Assembly (NCBI RefSeq): GCF_009727055.1
Contig: NC_052350.1
Location: 20,124,365 to 20,188,364 of the forward strand
Length of the DNA stretch: 64,000 bases
Source of the DNA: Benincasa hispida
Taxonomy: Eukaryota > Streptophyta > Magnoliopsida > Cucurbitales > Cucurbitaceae
Direction of reading: 5' to 3'
The notes beneath the pieces were generated by a model. The model made no database searches. It worked only from the letters and a program-made list of their open reading frames with translations, and was not told where the DNA came from. Shown piece after piece: positions 11,761-21,782 of this stretch; positions within the stretch are counted from its first letter, which is position 1; each line of letters begins with the position of its first letter. The position numbers and the translations under genes are program-made.

Positions 11761-12425
11761 TCCACCTTCCTTTTTTTATCCACTAAGAAATTATTTTCAA
11801 CAATTTATTTTTAAAATAAATTGCCACATGGCAATTTTTTTTAGTATGCCATTCATGTTGCACAAGTTTTTTTTTTTCCACTTTGAGCAATACTTAGATG
11901 CAGCCTCATGTAGGTTGCACCTAAGTCTAGCTCCTTTTCTTCTGCACATACCAAACAAAATTAATAATTTTTTTAAAAAAATGAATGCCCATGGAAAAAT
12001 TTTCAATTGGATGTAGTAGCGACTGCATAATAGATTGATGGCTGCACACAGGTCTTTTATGCTTTGAGCAATCAGGTGCAGCGCTTTTTCCGTTTTGAGC
12101 AATAGGCTACAAGTCTCAAGCTCCTCCTTCTTCTACAAACACAAAACAATAATCATTTAATAATTTTTTTAAATAAAATAAATTGTCATGTGGTAATTTT
12201 TAATTAGGATGCAACATGGGTTGTACAATGGTTGCACCCAACTTTTTTTTGGTTTGAGCAATACTTAGGTGCAGTCCAGGTTGCATCTAAGTCTCATGCT
12301 CCCCTATTCTACATTTCAAGAAAATAATTTTTTAATACTTTTTTTAATAAAATGAAATGTCAAGTTAAAATTTTTAATTAGATGTTGTAGGGATGCACAA
12401 TAGATGGATGTAACCAGGTTTTTTC
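11761..12425. repeat. Degenerate ~165-bp repeat, block 2
   Basis: Three to four diverged units match block 1, with TTTGAGCAATACTTAG anchors near 11881 and 12253 and a shortened pair around 12058-12105. The inner palindrome is well kept near 11820 (ATTGCCACATGGCAAT). Confidence 0.75.
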
Positions 12426-12702
12426 CTTAGGCTTTATTTACTTGAGGTTTTAAGTTGAAAACATATAAGTGATGAAGTTTAGAAATGAGATTTTGCTACA
12501 ATGGCAGTTGAAAATCACTTAAAAATTGACATTCATGATATGGTGTTTTTCTTTTTTTCTTTTTCTTATTTTTTTGGGTTAAAAGTTCACATTGTACGTA
12601 TTTATTTCTACTAACATCATAGGCCTTGATTTCTTCTAGTGATATTACAAAAAATTTATAATATGTTTTTAATTTTAAATTTTGTATCCAATAGGTTCTT
12701 AA

Positions 12703-12816
12703 GGGGTCGTTTGATAACGTTTCCAATTTTTGTTTAATGTATCTGTTTCTCATTTTCTAAGAAATTGACTTGTTTGACAACCGTTCTGCCTTTTTTGTTT
12801 CTAAATTTGAGAAATG
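12703..12816. mobile_element. Possible MITE end, truncated by Copia D
   Basis: GGGTCGTTTGATAACGTTTC followed by T-rich GTTTCT repeats looks like the terminal repeat of a small non-autonomous DNA transposon. The inverted counterpart GTTATTAAACGGGCCT appears at about 39625-39642. A matched pair around one small element is not visible here, so the call is weak. The preceding stretch 12426-12702 holds nothing else I recognise. Confidence 0.35.
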
Positions 12817-13492
12817 TGTTATACAGAAGTGAAAATAATTTCATTCAGTTACAGAATTAGTTACAAATCTAGCTACCCTTAAATACTTTGCATAACTAAT
12901 TTGTACAGCAAGAGAGAACAATTGTAATTGAGTGACTACACTTATCTTGAAGCAATCTTGAATAAAAAACTCCATCAGCTTCTCCGTGGACGTAGTCCTC
13001 CTTTGGCCGAACCACGTAAATGGTCGTGTTCTTCTTCTTCTTATCGTCTTCATCTATCGTATACCCCTGACCCACCGATCGTGTAGCTTTAGCAAACGAT
13101 CATCTAGCTTTTAGCCAATGATTGTTTACTTCTACAAGCCTTATCTTGTAGACGACTATCGTTTAGACGACCTCGTCTAGACGATCTTTAGTAAAGCCTT
13201 CATCGTCTAGACGACTCATGCCTTATCGGCTAGACGACCCCTTCTTTACCTTCCATTGCCTAGACGATCAAAGACTCCTCGCCTCTGCGAATTCCGGCAG
13301 CCTCCCGGTGTTCCTCTCTTTTCTGTTCTCTCGTTCTTTCTCTGCAAAAAGAAAAGAAAAGATTAGTCATTCGAAGGGCTTTTCCAGCAGAAGTTTAAAG
13401 TTATAATCTCAGCCATCAAAGTGTAAGGTCGAGATCGTTCATCACACGGATTGTACTTTCAGCACGCGTTTTTGTGTTTGTGTGAAACAACA
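12817..13492 (+). repeat. 5' LTR of Copia D
   Basis: The start is tentative at TGTTATACAG; the end lies just before the primer site. It shares a CCGTGGACGTAG ... TTGGCCGAACCACGTAA block with the Copia E LTR. It carries a CGATCG-type array. No second LTR is present. Confidence 0.6.
13070..13275. repeat. CGATCG/TCTAGACGA array in the D LTR
   Basis: Roughly ten units such as CCGATCGTGTAG, CGTCTAGACGATC and TTTAGACGACC are spaced about 15-25 bp. The consensus has drifted toward GTCTAGACGA, itself nearly palindromic. Confidence 0.65.
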
Positions 13493-13495
13493 AGG

Positions 13496-13507
13496 TGGTA
13501 TCAGATA
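13496..13507 (+). other. Primer-binding site of Copia D
   Basis: TGGTATCAGATA lies just after the LTR and matches the plant Copia tRNA-Met primer site in ten of twelve bases. A ~170-bp leader to the gag start follows. Confidence 0.65.
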
Positions 13508-13681
13508 GTTGTTTAAGGGCCATCGTTCACTCAAGTCCCAAAAGACTTAGTAAATCAGTCTTTGATTCAGCCTGTTTTTCCGCATCTCAAGCTCAACAAG
13601 TGGTATCACAGCCTGCAAGAAAGCTTCAAGATTCAAAGAAGCAATAATCTTGAAGTCTTTCAGTCGAATTTCAATTCAGAA

Positions 13682-14481
13682 ATGGCAGTTGCAAGGTATG
13701 ACATCGAGAAATTTGATAGAAAAAGCGACTTTGGTTTGTGGAAGGCCAAAATAAAGGCTATCTTGGGACAACAGAGGACACACAAGGCCCTAAATGATCC
13801 AACAAAGCTGCCAAGCACAGTAATAGAAGAAGAAAAGAAAATATGGAGCTAATTGCTCATGGAACACTCGTTTTGAATTTGTCTGATAATGTCCTACGGC
13901 AAGTAATTGATCAGGAGACAACTTACAAGATGTGGCACAAATTAATTGAGCTATATGAGACAAGGAACTTGCCTAATAAACTTTTCCTAAGGGAAAGGTT
14001 CTTTACATTTAAAATGAATGCATCAAAGTCATTAACAGAGAACCTAGATGATTTCAAGAGAATTACTACTGAGCTTAAGACTTAAGGAGAAAAAATTGGG
14101 GCAGATAATGAGGCATTTGTGTTTCTTAACTCATTGCCAGAATCCTATAGAGAAGTGAAGACAACCCTAAAATATGGGAGAGATTCCATTACTACTGATA
14201 TCATTATTTCTGCCCTTAAAATCAGAGAAATGGAGCTCATTACAAGCAAAGAAGACAAGCCTGGTGCAGAAGGCTTGGTTGTTAAAGGGAAGTCAAAACA
14301 GAATAACAAGGAGAAAGGCAAACAGAGCTCAAATGATGAAGGAGGAAAATAGAAGTCCAAGGTCAGATGCAAATATTGTAAAAAACTAAGACATTTAATT
14401 AAAGATTGCAGAACACTGAAGTGGAAAAATGAGCAGAAAAATAAGCACTGTCAGACACAACCCAAAGTCCAACCAAATTAG
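13682..14481 (+). pseudogene. Copia D gag (capsid and zinc knuckle), broken
   Basis: This is the Tnt1-type Gag, the structural protein of the virus-like particle. It begins MAVARYDIEKFD, followed by W-K-A-K and the DNVLRQVIDQETTYKMW block. The NKLFLRERFFTFKM and FLNSLPESYREVKTTL helices follow, then a lysine-rich linker. A CX2CX4HX4C zinc knuckle (CKYCKKLRHLIKDC) lies at 14368-14409. A one-base change shifts the frame near 13843, and stops occur at 14083, 14350 and 14479. The start was chosen because it matches the family N-terminus. It is not functional. Confidence 0.88.
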
Positions 14482-14529
14482 TCAGGTGAAGCCTCAGTTT
14501 GTGAGGATTCTTACTTTTATTCTGATGCT

Positions 14530-15711
14530 TTGGCTACATCTAATTGCAGGGCAGAAGAAGAAGAAAATAAGAACCTAGATTGGGTTCTAGATTCAGGGTG
14601 TTCATTCCACATGACACCTCACAAGGGCTGGTTTAGTACCTATAGAGAATTGGATGGAGGTTCAGTCTACATGGGAAATAATAACTCATATCCAGTGGTT
14701 GGGATTGGTTCAGTCTCATTGAAACTAGATAATGGAACAGTCAAGCTCTTAAAAAATGTCAGACATGTGCCTAAGATGAAGAAAAATCTAATTTCACTAG
14801 GCATGCTTGATTCTATTGGCTGTGAATACCGAGGCAGGGAATGTATATGTGAAGTGTTGAAGAACAATAAGCCTATCCGTAGAGGGGTGAAGATAAATGG
14901 AGTGTATGTAGTGCAAAGTGTTCATCAGGTACACTCAGCTTTGATTGTGACTCATAATCAACCTACTGAAGGAGACCTACGGCACAAAAGACTCTCACAC
15001 ATTAGTGCCAAAGGTCTACAAGCTCTAGCCAACCAAGGTATTCTACCTAAAGGAGTACATCAGAGCCTATCCTTTTGTGAACATTGTGGAATAGGGAAGG
15101 CTACTAGGCAGAGCTTTGTGAAGGCTCAGCACACAACCAAGGCCATCCTTGACTATGTGCATTCAGACCTATGAAGTCCTTCACCTTTTCAATCATTGAG
15201 TGGTGCCAAGTATTTCCTAACTTTTGTTGATGATTACTTAAGAAAGAGCTAGATCTATTTCCTTAAATCTAATGATTTATTTTTTGAAAAGTTTAAAGAA
15301 TGGAAATTTATGGTTGAAAAAATGTCTAACTGTCAGATTAAGTGTCTTAGAACATATAATGGGCTTGAATATTGTGCAGAAGAGTTCAATGTTTATTGCA
15401 GACAGCAAGGCATATCTAGACACAAGACAGTTAGGTATACACCCCAGCAAAATGGGGTAGCTGAGAGGTTGAACAGAACAATAATGGAGAGGGTGAAAAG
15501 CCTACTATCTGATGCTATACTACCTGAGAAGTTTTGGGCAGAGGCGGCCTCATATATAGTTTATACACTGAATAGATGCCCTCATGCATCTCTTAACCTT
15601 CTAATCCTTAAAGAAAGATGGACCAAACAGCCACCTAATCTGAATAACCTAAGGGTGTTTGGCTGCACTGGCTTTGTTCATTAGAGTAAAGGGAAACTAG
15701 CTGCCAGAGCT
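14530..15711 (+). pseudogene. Copia D protease and integrase, broken
   Basis: The aspartic protease active site LDSGCS is near 14590, followed by the GAG-pre-integrase domain (LRHKRLSHIS ... SFCEHCGIGK, the HHCC zinc site). The integrase core then carries HSDL near 15160, RTYNGLEY near 15350 and QQNGVAERLNR near 15450. The second catalytic aspartate is replaced (RTYNG where the family has RTDNG). Stops interrupt at 15172 (TGA where tryptophan is expected), near 15250 and at 15682. The usual jobs are polyprotein processing and cDNA insertion; this copy can do neither. Confidence 0.9.
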
Positions 15712-16485
15712 ATGAAGTGTATGTTTTTGGACTTCACAGAAGGTGTTAAGGGGTTTAGAATGTGGCATCCTATTGAGAAAAGATGCATAACTAGTAGAGA
15801 TGTAATTTTCAGGGAAGAAGAGATGTATATGCAGAAAACTAACTCTAATGTTTCAGTACCTCAAAAGAAGAGTGATACAATTGAGGTGGAGCAAGTTCTA
15901 GTCGCCACTTCTGATCCTTCAAGCTCTGAATCATATTTTGATTACCTACCTCATCAAGAAGAGGAAGTAGAAGATGCTATTATTGATACTGAGCAAGAAG
16001 AACACGAATTAAGAAGTTACTACCTAGCTAGAGATAGGCAGAGAAGAAACGTTGTCCCACCATCAAGGTATGAAGACTACTTAGCTTTGAATACTACTAA
16101 TTTGTCTAATGATACAGAACCCTCAACATTTGAGGAAATAGTGAGTTGTTCTAAAGCTAAGATGTGGATAGAAGCTATGAATGAAGAGATTGATTCACTG
16201 GTGAGAAATAACACATGAGAGTTAACATCCTTGCCAAAAGGATGCAAACCAATTGCAACCAAATGGGTGTACAAGCTGAAGGAAGGGTTTTTTAATGATC
16301 AAGGACCTAGATTTAAAGCTAGGTTGGTTGCTAAGGGCTTTACACAGAGACTAGGTGTTGATTTTAATGTGATTTTTTCTCCAGTGGTAAAACAAACTCC
16401 TATCAGATTATTATTGTCGATTGTGGCTCAAAACAACCTAGAGCTGGAGCAACTAGATGTCAAAATAGCTTTTCTATATGGCTTC
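15712..16485 (+). pseudogene. Copia D integrase tail and reverse transcriptase start, truncated
   Basis: The integrase C-terminus has KCMFLDFTEGVKGF and MWHPIEKRCITSRDV. An acidic linker follows, then the RT N-terminus (WIEAMNEEIDSL, KPIATKWVYKLK, FKARLVAKGFTQ, LEQLDVKIAFLYG). A TGA at 16216 replaces the expected tryptophan. The reading ends within the first RT aspartate block where the Gypsy LTR starts, so the YVDD half is absent. Confidence 0.9.
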
Positions 16486-17817
16486 TGATAATGGGCCGAA
16501 ATCCACGTTATCATAGTGCCAAATCCATAAACAATGTTGGATTGCATTAATGATATATGTTAAATTGCATCCATTAAGCATAAATTCTATAATATTGCGG
16601 ACGCATGCGTCCAATGCATTAGAGCAATTGATCTTTATATTTTTGTGCAGAATAATGCGTTAACGCAATGCAAAGAATGCGATCATAGGAATACATTAGT
16701 CGAGCATAACTTCACCCCAAGACTTTGCATTGATGGTGGTCACAAACATTCACCCAAGAAGAATCACCGCGACATGGTGGGCGCATCCGGACGAAAGGAC
16801 AATTAATATCGATGTGACAAAAAGTTGACGGCAGTCGGATCCAAATTAAGTTCACAGCCGATAACGGTCACAAAGTACATTCAGCTTTATCGGTGACAAT
16901 TATCCGGCGCATCAGTCAGGAATGAAAGTTGTCCCATTTGTACAACCAGGAGAGAGAAGTCGCCTTTCACCTTTGTTATTCTGTACTTCATCTTATATCT
17001 ATTCAATGGAAGTTCTATTTCTATATCTGCTCACTTTCTTAATACGCATGAGTCGCTAAACTAGTTGAATGGGTTGAGAGGAACGAAGCTAACATGATCT
17101 AAGAAGTTCATTGCTTGCCATTGTCTTGTTTAATGTTGTGCAAAATACCCCTTTAGAGTTACTCGAGAGAGAATCTAAAGAAAGAACCTAATGTCTCGAG
17201 AGAGCTAGGTTAGAATCTGGACTCGAAAGAGCAAGATTGCCGACCATCTATGAACTGATCGGATTAACCAACCAAAATTAGCTTAAAGAGCAAGATTAGG
17301 CTTGCATAAACAAGAGATAGGGACTTAGAGATAAGCTCTGTTTGTCAACTTGCATCGCATGAATCTTAGGAATAGGAATGATATTATATGGTCGCATATT
17401 TGTGTGAATGTCATGTTGTCATCACATAAATAGAGATAGAGGTTTACTATTGTATGCATGTTGCATGATCGCAAGGCATGAACGCATCCTAGGGAATGTT
17501 AGCCGAAACCCTTCTCAACCCGTTCACCGCATACTCATCGTATTTCCCGTTTACCAACTCTTTTCGAACTCTGTCGCATTCGTTATTATTTTCATTAACG
17601 CAACAACAACCCAACAGTTATTTATTCAACTATTTACTGCAAGTTTTCATAAAAATCTCCAGCGTAACTATTTTCACAAGTCTCTGTGTTCGACCCTGGA
17701 CTTACCAGGAAACTCAGAGGAATTTACACTTGGATTCTTCTGGGGAAACTTGAATGGACAACGCAATCCACCAACACATATCATCCATAATTACCACTTC
17801 ATAAAATTCCAGCATCA
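16486..17817 (+). repeat. 5' LTR of Gypsy G, promoter-deleted
   Basis: It starts TGATAATGGGC and ends CCAGCATCA. It aligns with 24486-26118 but lacks about 296 bp present there (24955-25250), including the TATA box. The break is at 16975/16976 beside a TTG shared by both breakpoints. It carries an extra ~57 bp near 17230-17290 not found in the 3' copy. Open frames at 17408-17926 are within the LTR and leader and are not genes. Confidence 0.88.
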
Positions 17818-17823
17818 AGTTTT

Positions 17824-17841
17824 TGGCGCCGTTTCCGGGGA
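17824..17841 (+). other. Primer-binding site of Gypsy G (tRNA-Asp type)
   Basis: TGGCGCCGTTTCCGGGGA matches the Athila-type site TGGCGCCGTTGCCGGGGA with one change and lies six bases after the LTR end. Confidence 0.88.
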
Positions 17842-17888
17842 CTTCGGCAAAATAGTTGTTAACGGTAATTTTTGTGATTTCTTTGCAG

Positions 17889-19511
17889 AACTCTCAATCT
17901 CTGGCGAACTACGATCCGAAGATTGAGAGAAAATTTCGAAGGAGACTAAGAGACCGCCAACAGAAACCACAATCTGATAAAGAAGAGATGGCAGATCACC
18001 CTAGGAATGAAGCACCAAACAACAATGTCATGGCAAATCCGATTCTGTTGGCAAACGATCGCAATAGGCCCATTAGGGACTATACATCACCAAACCTCTA
18101 TAATTTCTCTCCGGGAATCATGAGGTCTGCCTTAGACGGAAGTAGATTTGAAATGAAACCGGTGATGCTGTAGATGATCCAGGCTACATGTCAATTCAGA
18201 GGAAGGCGTGGCGATGATCCGCATGCCCATTTCCGAAGTTTTATTGAAATCTGCAATACTTTTGTGTCCCCGAACATCTCTGCTGAAGAAGTTCGACTAA
18301 CGTTGTTCCCATTTTCTCTCTGTGATCATGCTAGAAAATGGGCTTATTCGCTCATACCAGGAGAGATCATTTCTTAGGAGCTAGTGGTGGGGAAGTTTAT
18401 GAAGAAGTATTTTCCACCTATCGAGAACGCAAGACGAAGAAAGCTTATTACCAGTTTTGAACAAGATATGGACGAATCGCTCAGCGATGCTTGGGCGAGG
18501 TTTAAAAGGTTGGTCTGAGACTGTTCGCATAATGGGCTACCAGATTGCCTGCAAATGGAAATTTTCTACCACGGTTTGAATCCTGCTTCGCAGACCGCTG
18601 CCAATGCGGCAGCAGCTGGTGGTCTGCTTGACAAGACTTATGATGAGGTGAAGAATATCCTGGACCGCATCTTCAAGAATCATGAAGATTGGAGGGAGAG
18701 TGACCAGAGATTAAGACTCAAGGATTCTGACGCAAATAATGGTGCTATTGTCTCATTGCAAAACCAAATGACCGCAATGATGAATTTAATTCAAGGAATG
18801 ACGATTAGCCCAACACCGCAAGGTGGGCAGATTAACGCAATAAGTCAAAACACCGCAAGGTGTGCGACTTGCGGTGATGGGCATGCAATGGAAGATTTTT
18901 CGCAAAATCCACAGTCTATATATTTTGTAAAGAACAACCCCTTTTCAAACAACTACAACCCCGGGTAGAAAAACCACCCCAATTTTGCTTGGAAGAATCA
19001 GCAACAAAATTTTCAATCCGTGGCACAAAAAGAAGGGCCACCAGGATTCTTTCAATGCAGTAACGGTCAACAGAGCAACCAAGCAAGTAGCTCACAACAA
19101 CCACCGCAATCTTCTTCTCTAGAAAGCCTATTGAAGCAATACATAGAGAAAAGCGAGACAGTGCTTCAAAGTCAGGCTACATCCATCCGCAACCTTGAAT
19201 TGCAAATGGGCCAAATTGCGAATGAGCTCAAAAGTAGACCGCAAGGGGCATTGCCAAGTTCAACAGAGCTTCCACGGAACCCAGGGGGATCAGGTAAGAA
19301 GCAATGTCAGGTTGTGACATTGTGCAATGGAAAGACCGTAGAAGGAGGAAGAAAGAACCAGAGTAGAACAACTTCCATCACAGCTGAGCCTGAGATTGTG
19401 GCAATGCAAGAAGAAGAAAAGGGAAATGAAGCAATAGAACCTGAGGTTGTGTCAACCTTAAAGTCAAATGAAACAGGAACCGTGAAAATCCAGTTACCAC
19501 CCTTCCCTTAG
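17889..19511 (+). pseudogene. Athila-type gag, broken
   Basis: This is the Gypsy Gag structural protein. The order is NYDPKIERKFRRRLRDR, the ANPILLANDRNRPIRDY segment and the retrotransposon gag domain (DDPHAHFRSFIEICNTF ... LFPFSLCDHARKWAYSL ... MEIFYHGLNPASQ). A degenerate zinc knuckle follows (CATCGDGHAME, final cysteine lost), then a Q/S-rich and coiled-coil tail (LESLLKQYIEKSE ... LELQMGQIANELKSRP). Stops at 18171, 18375, 18516, 18966 and 19509 mostly sit where TGG, CAG or CGA would be expected. No start can be fixed with confidence. Confidence 0.88.
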
Positions 19512-20335
19512 AGGCTAAGGAAGAAGAAAAACGAAGAGGTACAGTACCAACACTTCCTGTCTATGCTAAAAAAATTACATGTTAATATTCCTTTTAGTGA
19601 AGCGATTGAGGAAATACCTACCTATGCCATGTTTCTAAAGGACATAGTAACAAAGAAAAGAGGTGCTGGAAAATTTTCCACGGTAGGCATTAACGCAAAG
19701 TTCCAATTCTATTATCCCACCGAAGATGAGCGATCCTAGGAGCTTCACTATTCCTTGCTCCATAGGAGGACTCTATATTGGGCAAGCCCTGTTTGACTTG
19801 GGGGCCAGCATAAATTCGATGTCGCTGTCAACCTTTCGACAATTAAATGTGGGGCAACTTATGCCCACCTTCATGACTCTCCAATTGGCAAATAAATCTC
19901 TAGTTCATCCAAAAGGTAAGGTGAAGGTTGTGCTGATCACGATTGATAAATTTATTTTTCCAGCTGACTTCATCATCCTAGACTATGAGGCCGACAAAGA
20001 TGTGCCCATCATTTTGGAGTGATCTTTCCTATCAACGGGTCATGCTCAAATTGATGTGCACAAAAGAGAAATCATATTAAGCATAAACGGACAGAAGCTC
20101 AAGTTTAATATAATTCGTGCCATGAAATTTCCTGATAAGGAAGACCTGCAAGATTCTGATGATGACCTGAATTTGATTGAAAAAGAAAAGTCTGATGAAG
20201 AGTGTGAAGAAGAGGATGCCAATGCATCCGTAGCTGTCTACAATGTGATCGTAGCAAAAACAAACAAAGAAGAAGGATCGATCGCGATGCATGAAGAAGA
20301 GCAAAAGAAGAAAGAAAAATAACACAACCTTCTCT
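19512..20335 (+). pseudogene. Athila-type aspartic protease and linker, broken
   Basis: The retropepsin active site reads LFDLGASIN at about 19792-19818, in the DLGAS form typical of Athila. Flap and C-terminal strands follow (LQLANKSLVHPKGKVKVVL, FPADFIILDYEAD, VPIILE). After a frame break at 20022 comes an acidic linker (20056-20322) rich in D/E/K. The usual role is to cut the Gag-Pol polyprotein. Confidence 0.88.
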
Positions 20336-21547
20336 CGTGGAACCACCAACCATTGAACTAAAGACCTTACCAACACATTTGAAGTACGCATTTCTGGGGC
20401 AGGATGAGAAGCTACCAGTGATTATTTACTCAGCGCTCAACGCAGATCAAGAGAATACGTTGATAAGCATTCTCAAGAAGCATGTGCGAGCAATCGACTA
20501 GACGCTATCTGATATCAGAGGAATTAGACCCGCGTACTGCATGCATCACATTCGTCTTAAGGAAGACTACAAAGAAACCATTGAAAATCAACACAGACTT
20601 AACCCTGCGATGAAGGAGGTCGTCAAAAAGGAGATTATCAAGTGGCTAGAAGCGAGCATTATCTATCCCATTGCAGATAGCACGTGGGTCAGCCCCGTGT
20701 AATGTGTGCCGAAGAAGGGAGGAATGGCGGTAGTCCCAAATGAGAATAATGAATTAATACCGCAAAGGACCATCACTAGATGGCGCATCTACATGGACTA
20801 CTGCAAATTGAATGCGGCCACAAAGAAAGATCATTTCCCTTTGTTATTCATCGATCAAATGCTGAACAAACTAGCAGGGAATGACTTTTATTGTTTTTTG
20901 GATGGATATGTCGGGTACATTCAAATCATGATAGCTCCTGAAGACCAAGACAAGACCACATTCACCTGCTCATATGGGACATTCGCTTTTCGCCGCATGC
21001 CGTTTGGCCTCTGCAATGCGCCAAGCACGTTCGAAAGGTGCATGATGGCGATCTTTTCAAATTATCTCGAGGACTCAGTAGAAATATTTATGGATGACTT
21101 GTCCGTTTATGGGAACACTTATGAAGTCTTCTTGGCCAATTAGGAGAAAATTCTGAAAAGATGTGAAGAGACGAACCTAGAGCTCAATTGGGAAAAATGT
21201 CACTTCATGGTGAAAGAGGGTATAGTGTTGGGACACAAAGTCTCCCGAGAAGGGTTGGAGGTGGATAAAGCAAAGATCGACGCAATTGAAAAACTTCCAC
21301 CTTCAACCAGCGTGAAGGTTGTGCGGAGCTTATTGGGGCACGCTGGATTTTACAGACGATTCGTCAAGGACTTTTCTAAAATAGCATGACCACTTAGTGC
21401 ATTGTTAGAGGCAGACGGGAAGTTTGAATTTGACAACAATTGCCTCAACGCATTTCGAGTTTTAAAAGATGCGTTGATTACCACGCCCATCTTGATTGCA
21501 TCGGATTGGATACTGCCATTCGAGATCATGTGTGATGCAAGCAGGTA
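20336..21547 (+). pseudogene. Athila-type reverse transcriptase and RNase H start, broken
   Basis: The N-terminal lead (LKTLPTHLKYAFLG ... RPAYCMHHIRLKEDYK) and RT blocks follow in order: KKEIIKWLEASIIYPI, VPKKGGMAVV, RIYMDYCKLNAATKKDHFP, FYCFLDGYVGYIQI, FRRMPFGLCNAPSTFERCM and FMDDLSVYG. The catalytic site is FMDD, as usual for this group. The thumb follows (VLGHKVSREGLEVDKAKID ... GHAGFYRRFVKDFSKIA). RNase H begins (FEIMCDAS) and is cut by an adapter at 21548. Stops at 20499, 20700, 21141 and 21387 disable it. Confidence 0.9.
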
Positions 21548-21585
21548 CTGTCTCTTATACACATCTAGATGTGTATAAGAGACAG
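21548..21585. other. Nextera mate-pair junction adapter (artefact)
   Basis: The 38-bp inverted mosaic-end sequence replaces most of the RNase H domain, so the DNA across it is not contiguous in the genome. Confidence 0.98.
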
Positions 21586-21744
21586 TATTATCGTAGTGCC
21601 ACGATTCGCCATATGGAGGGCACTTTGGAGGACAACGTACTGCAACCAAAGTTTTACAAAGTGGATTCTTTTGGCCTTCATTATTTAAGGATGCTGCTGA
21701 CTACACAATGAAATGTGATCGGTGTCAACGCACCGACAACATTC
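21586..21744 (+). other. Misplaced integrase zinc-domain segment between two adapters
   Basis: This 159-bp piece is nearly identical to about 22059-22217 (TATTATCGTAGTGCCACG through CACCGACAACATTC). It is bounded by junction adapters on both sides, so it is a read fragment placed here by the assembler. Confidence 0.9.
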
Positions 21745-21782
21745 CTGTCTCTTATACACATCTAGATGTGTATAAGAGACAG
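21745..21782. other. Nextera mate-pair junction adapter (artefact)
   Basis: Exact 38-bp adapter, 159 bp after the previous one. Confidence 0.98.

Larger units (their letters stand above)
12817..16485 (+). mobile_element. Copia element D (Tnt1/Tork-like), 3' half missing
   Basis: An LTR, a tRNA-Met type primer site and a gag-protease-integrase-RT order are visible. The element stops inside reverse transcriptase exactly where the Gypsy G LTR begins (16486). No continuation of its RT is found on the far side of G. Gag and pol resemble the Tnt1 group, and Copia E is a relative. All frames carry stops. Confidence 0.85.

Noticed and set aside
17408..17926. 172-codon open frame at the start of Gypsy G
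   Set aside because: It lies across the LTR end and primer-binding site and is repeated in the second LTR (25721-26227), so it is LTR sequence without a domain.
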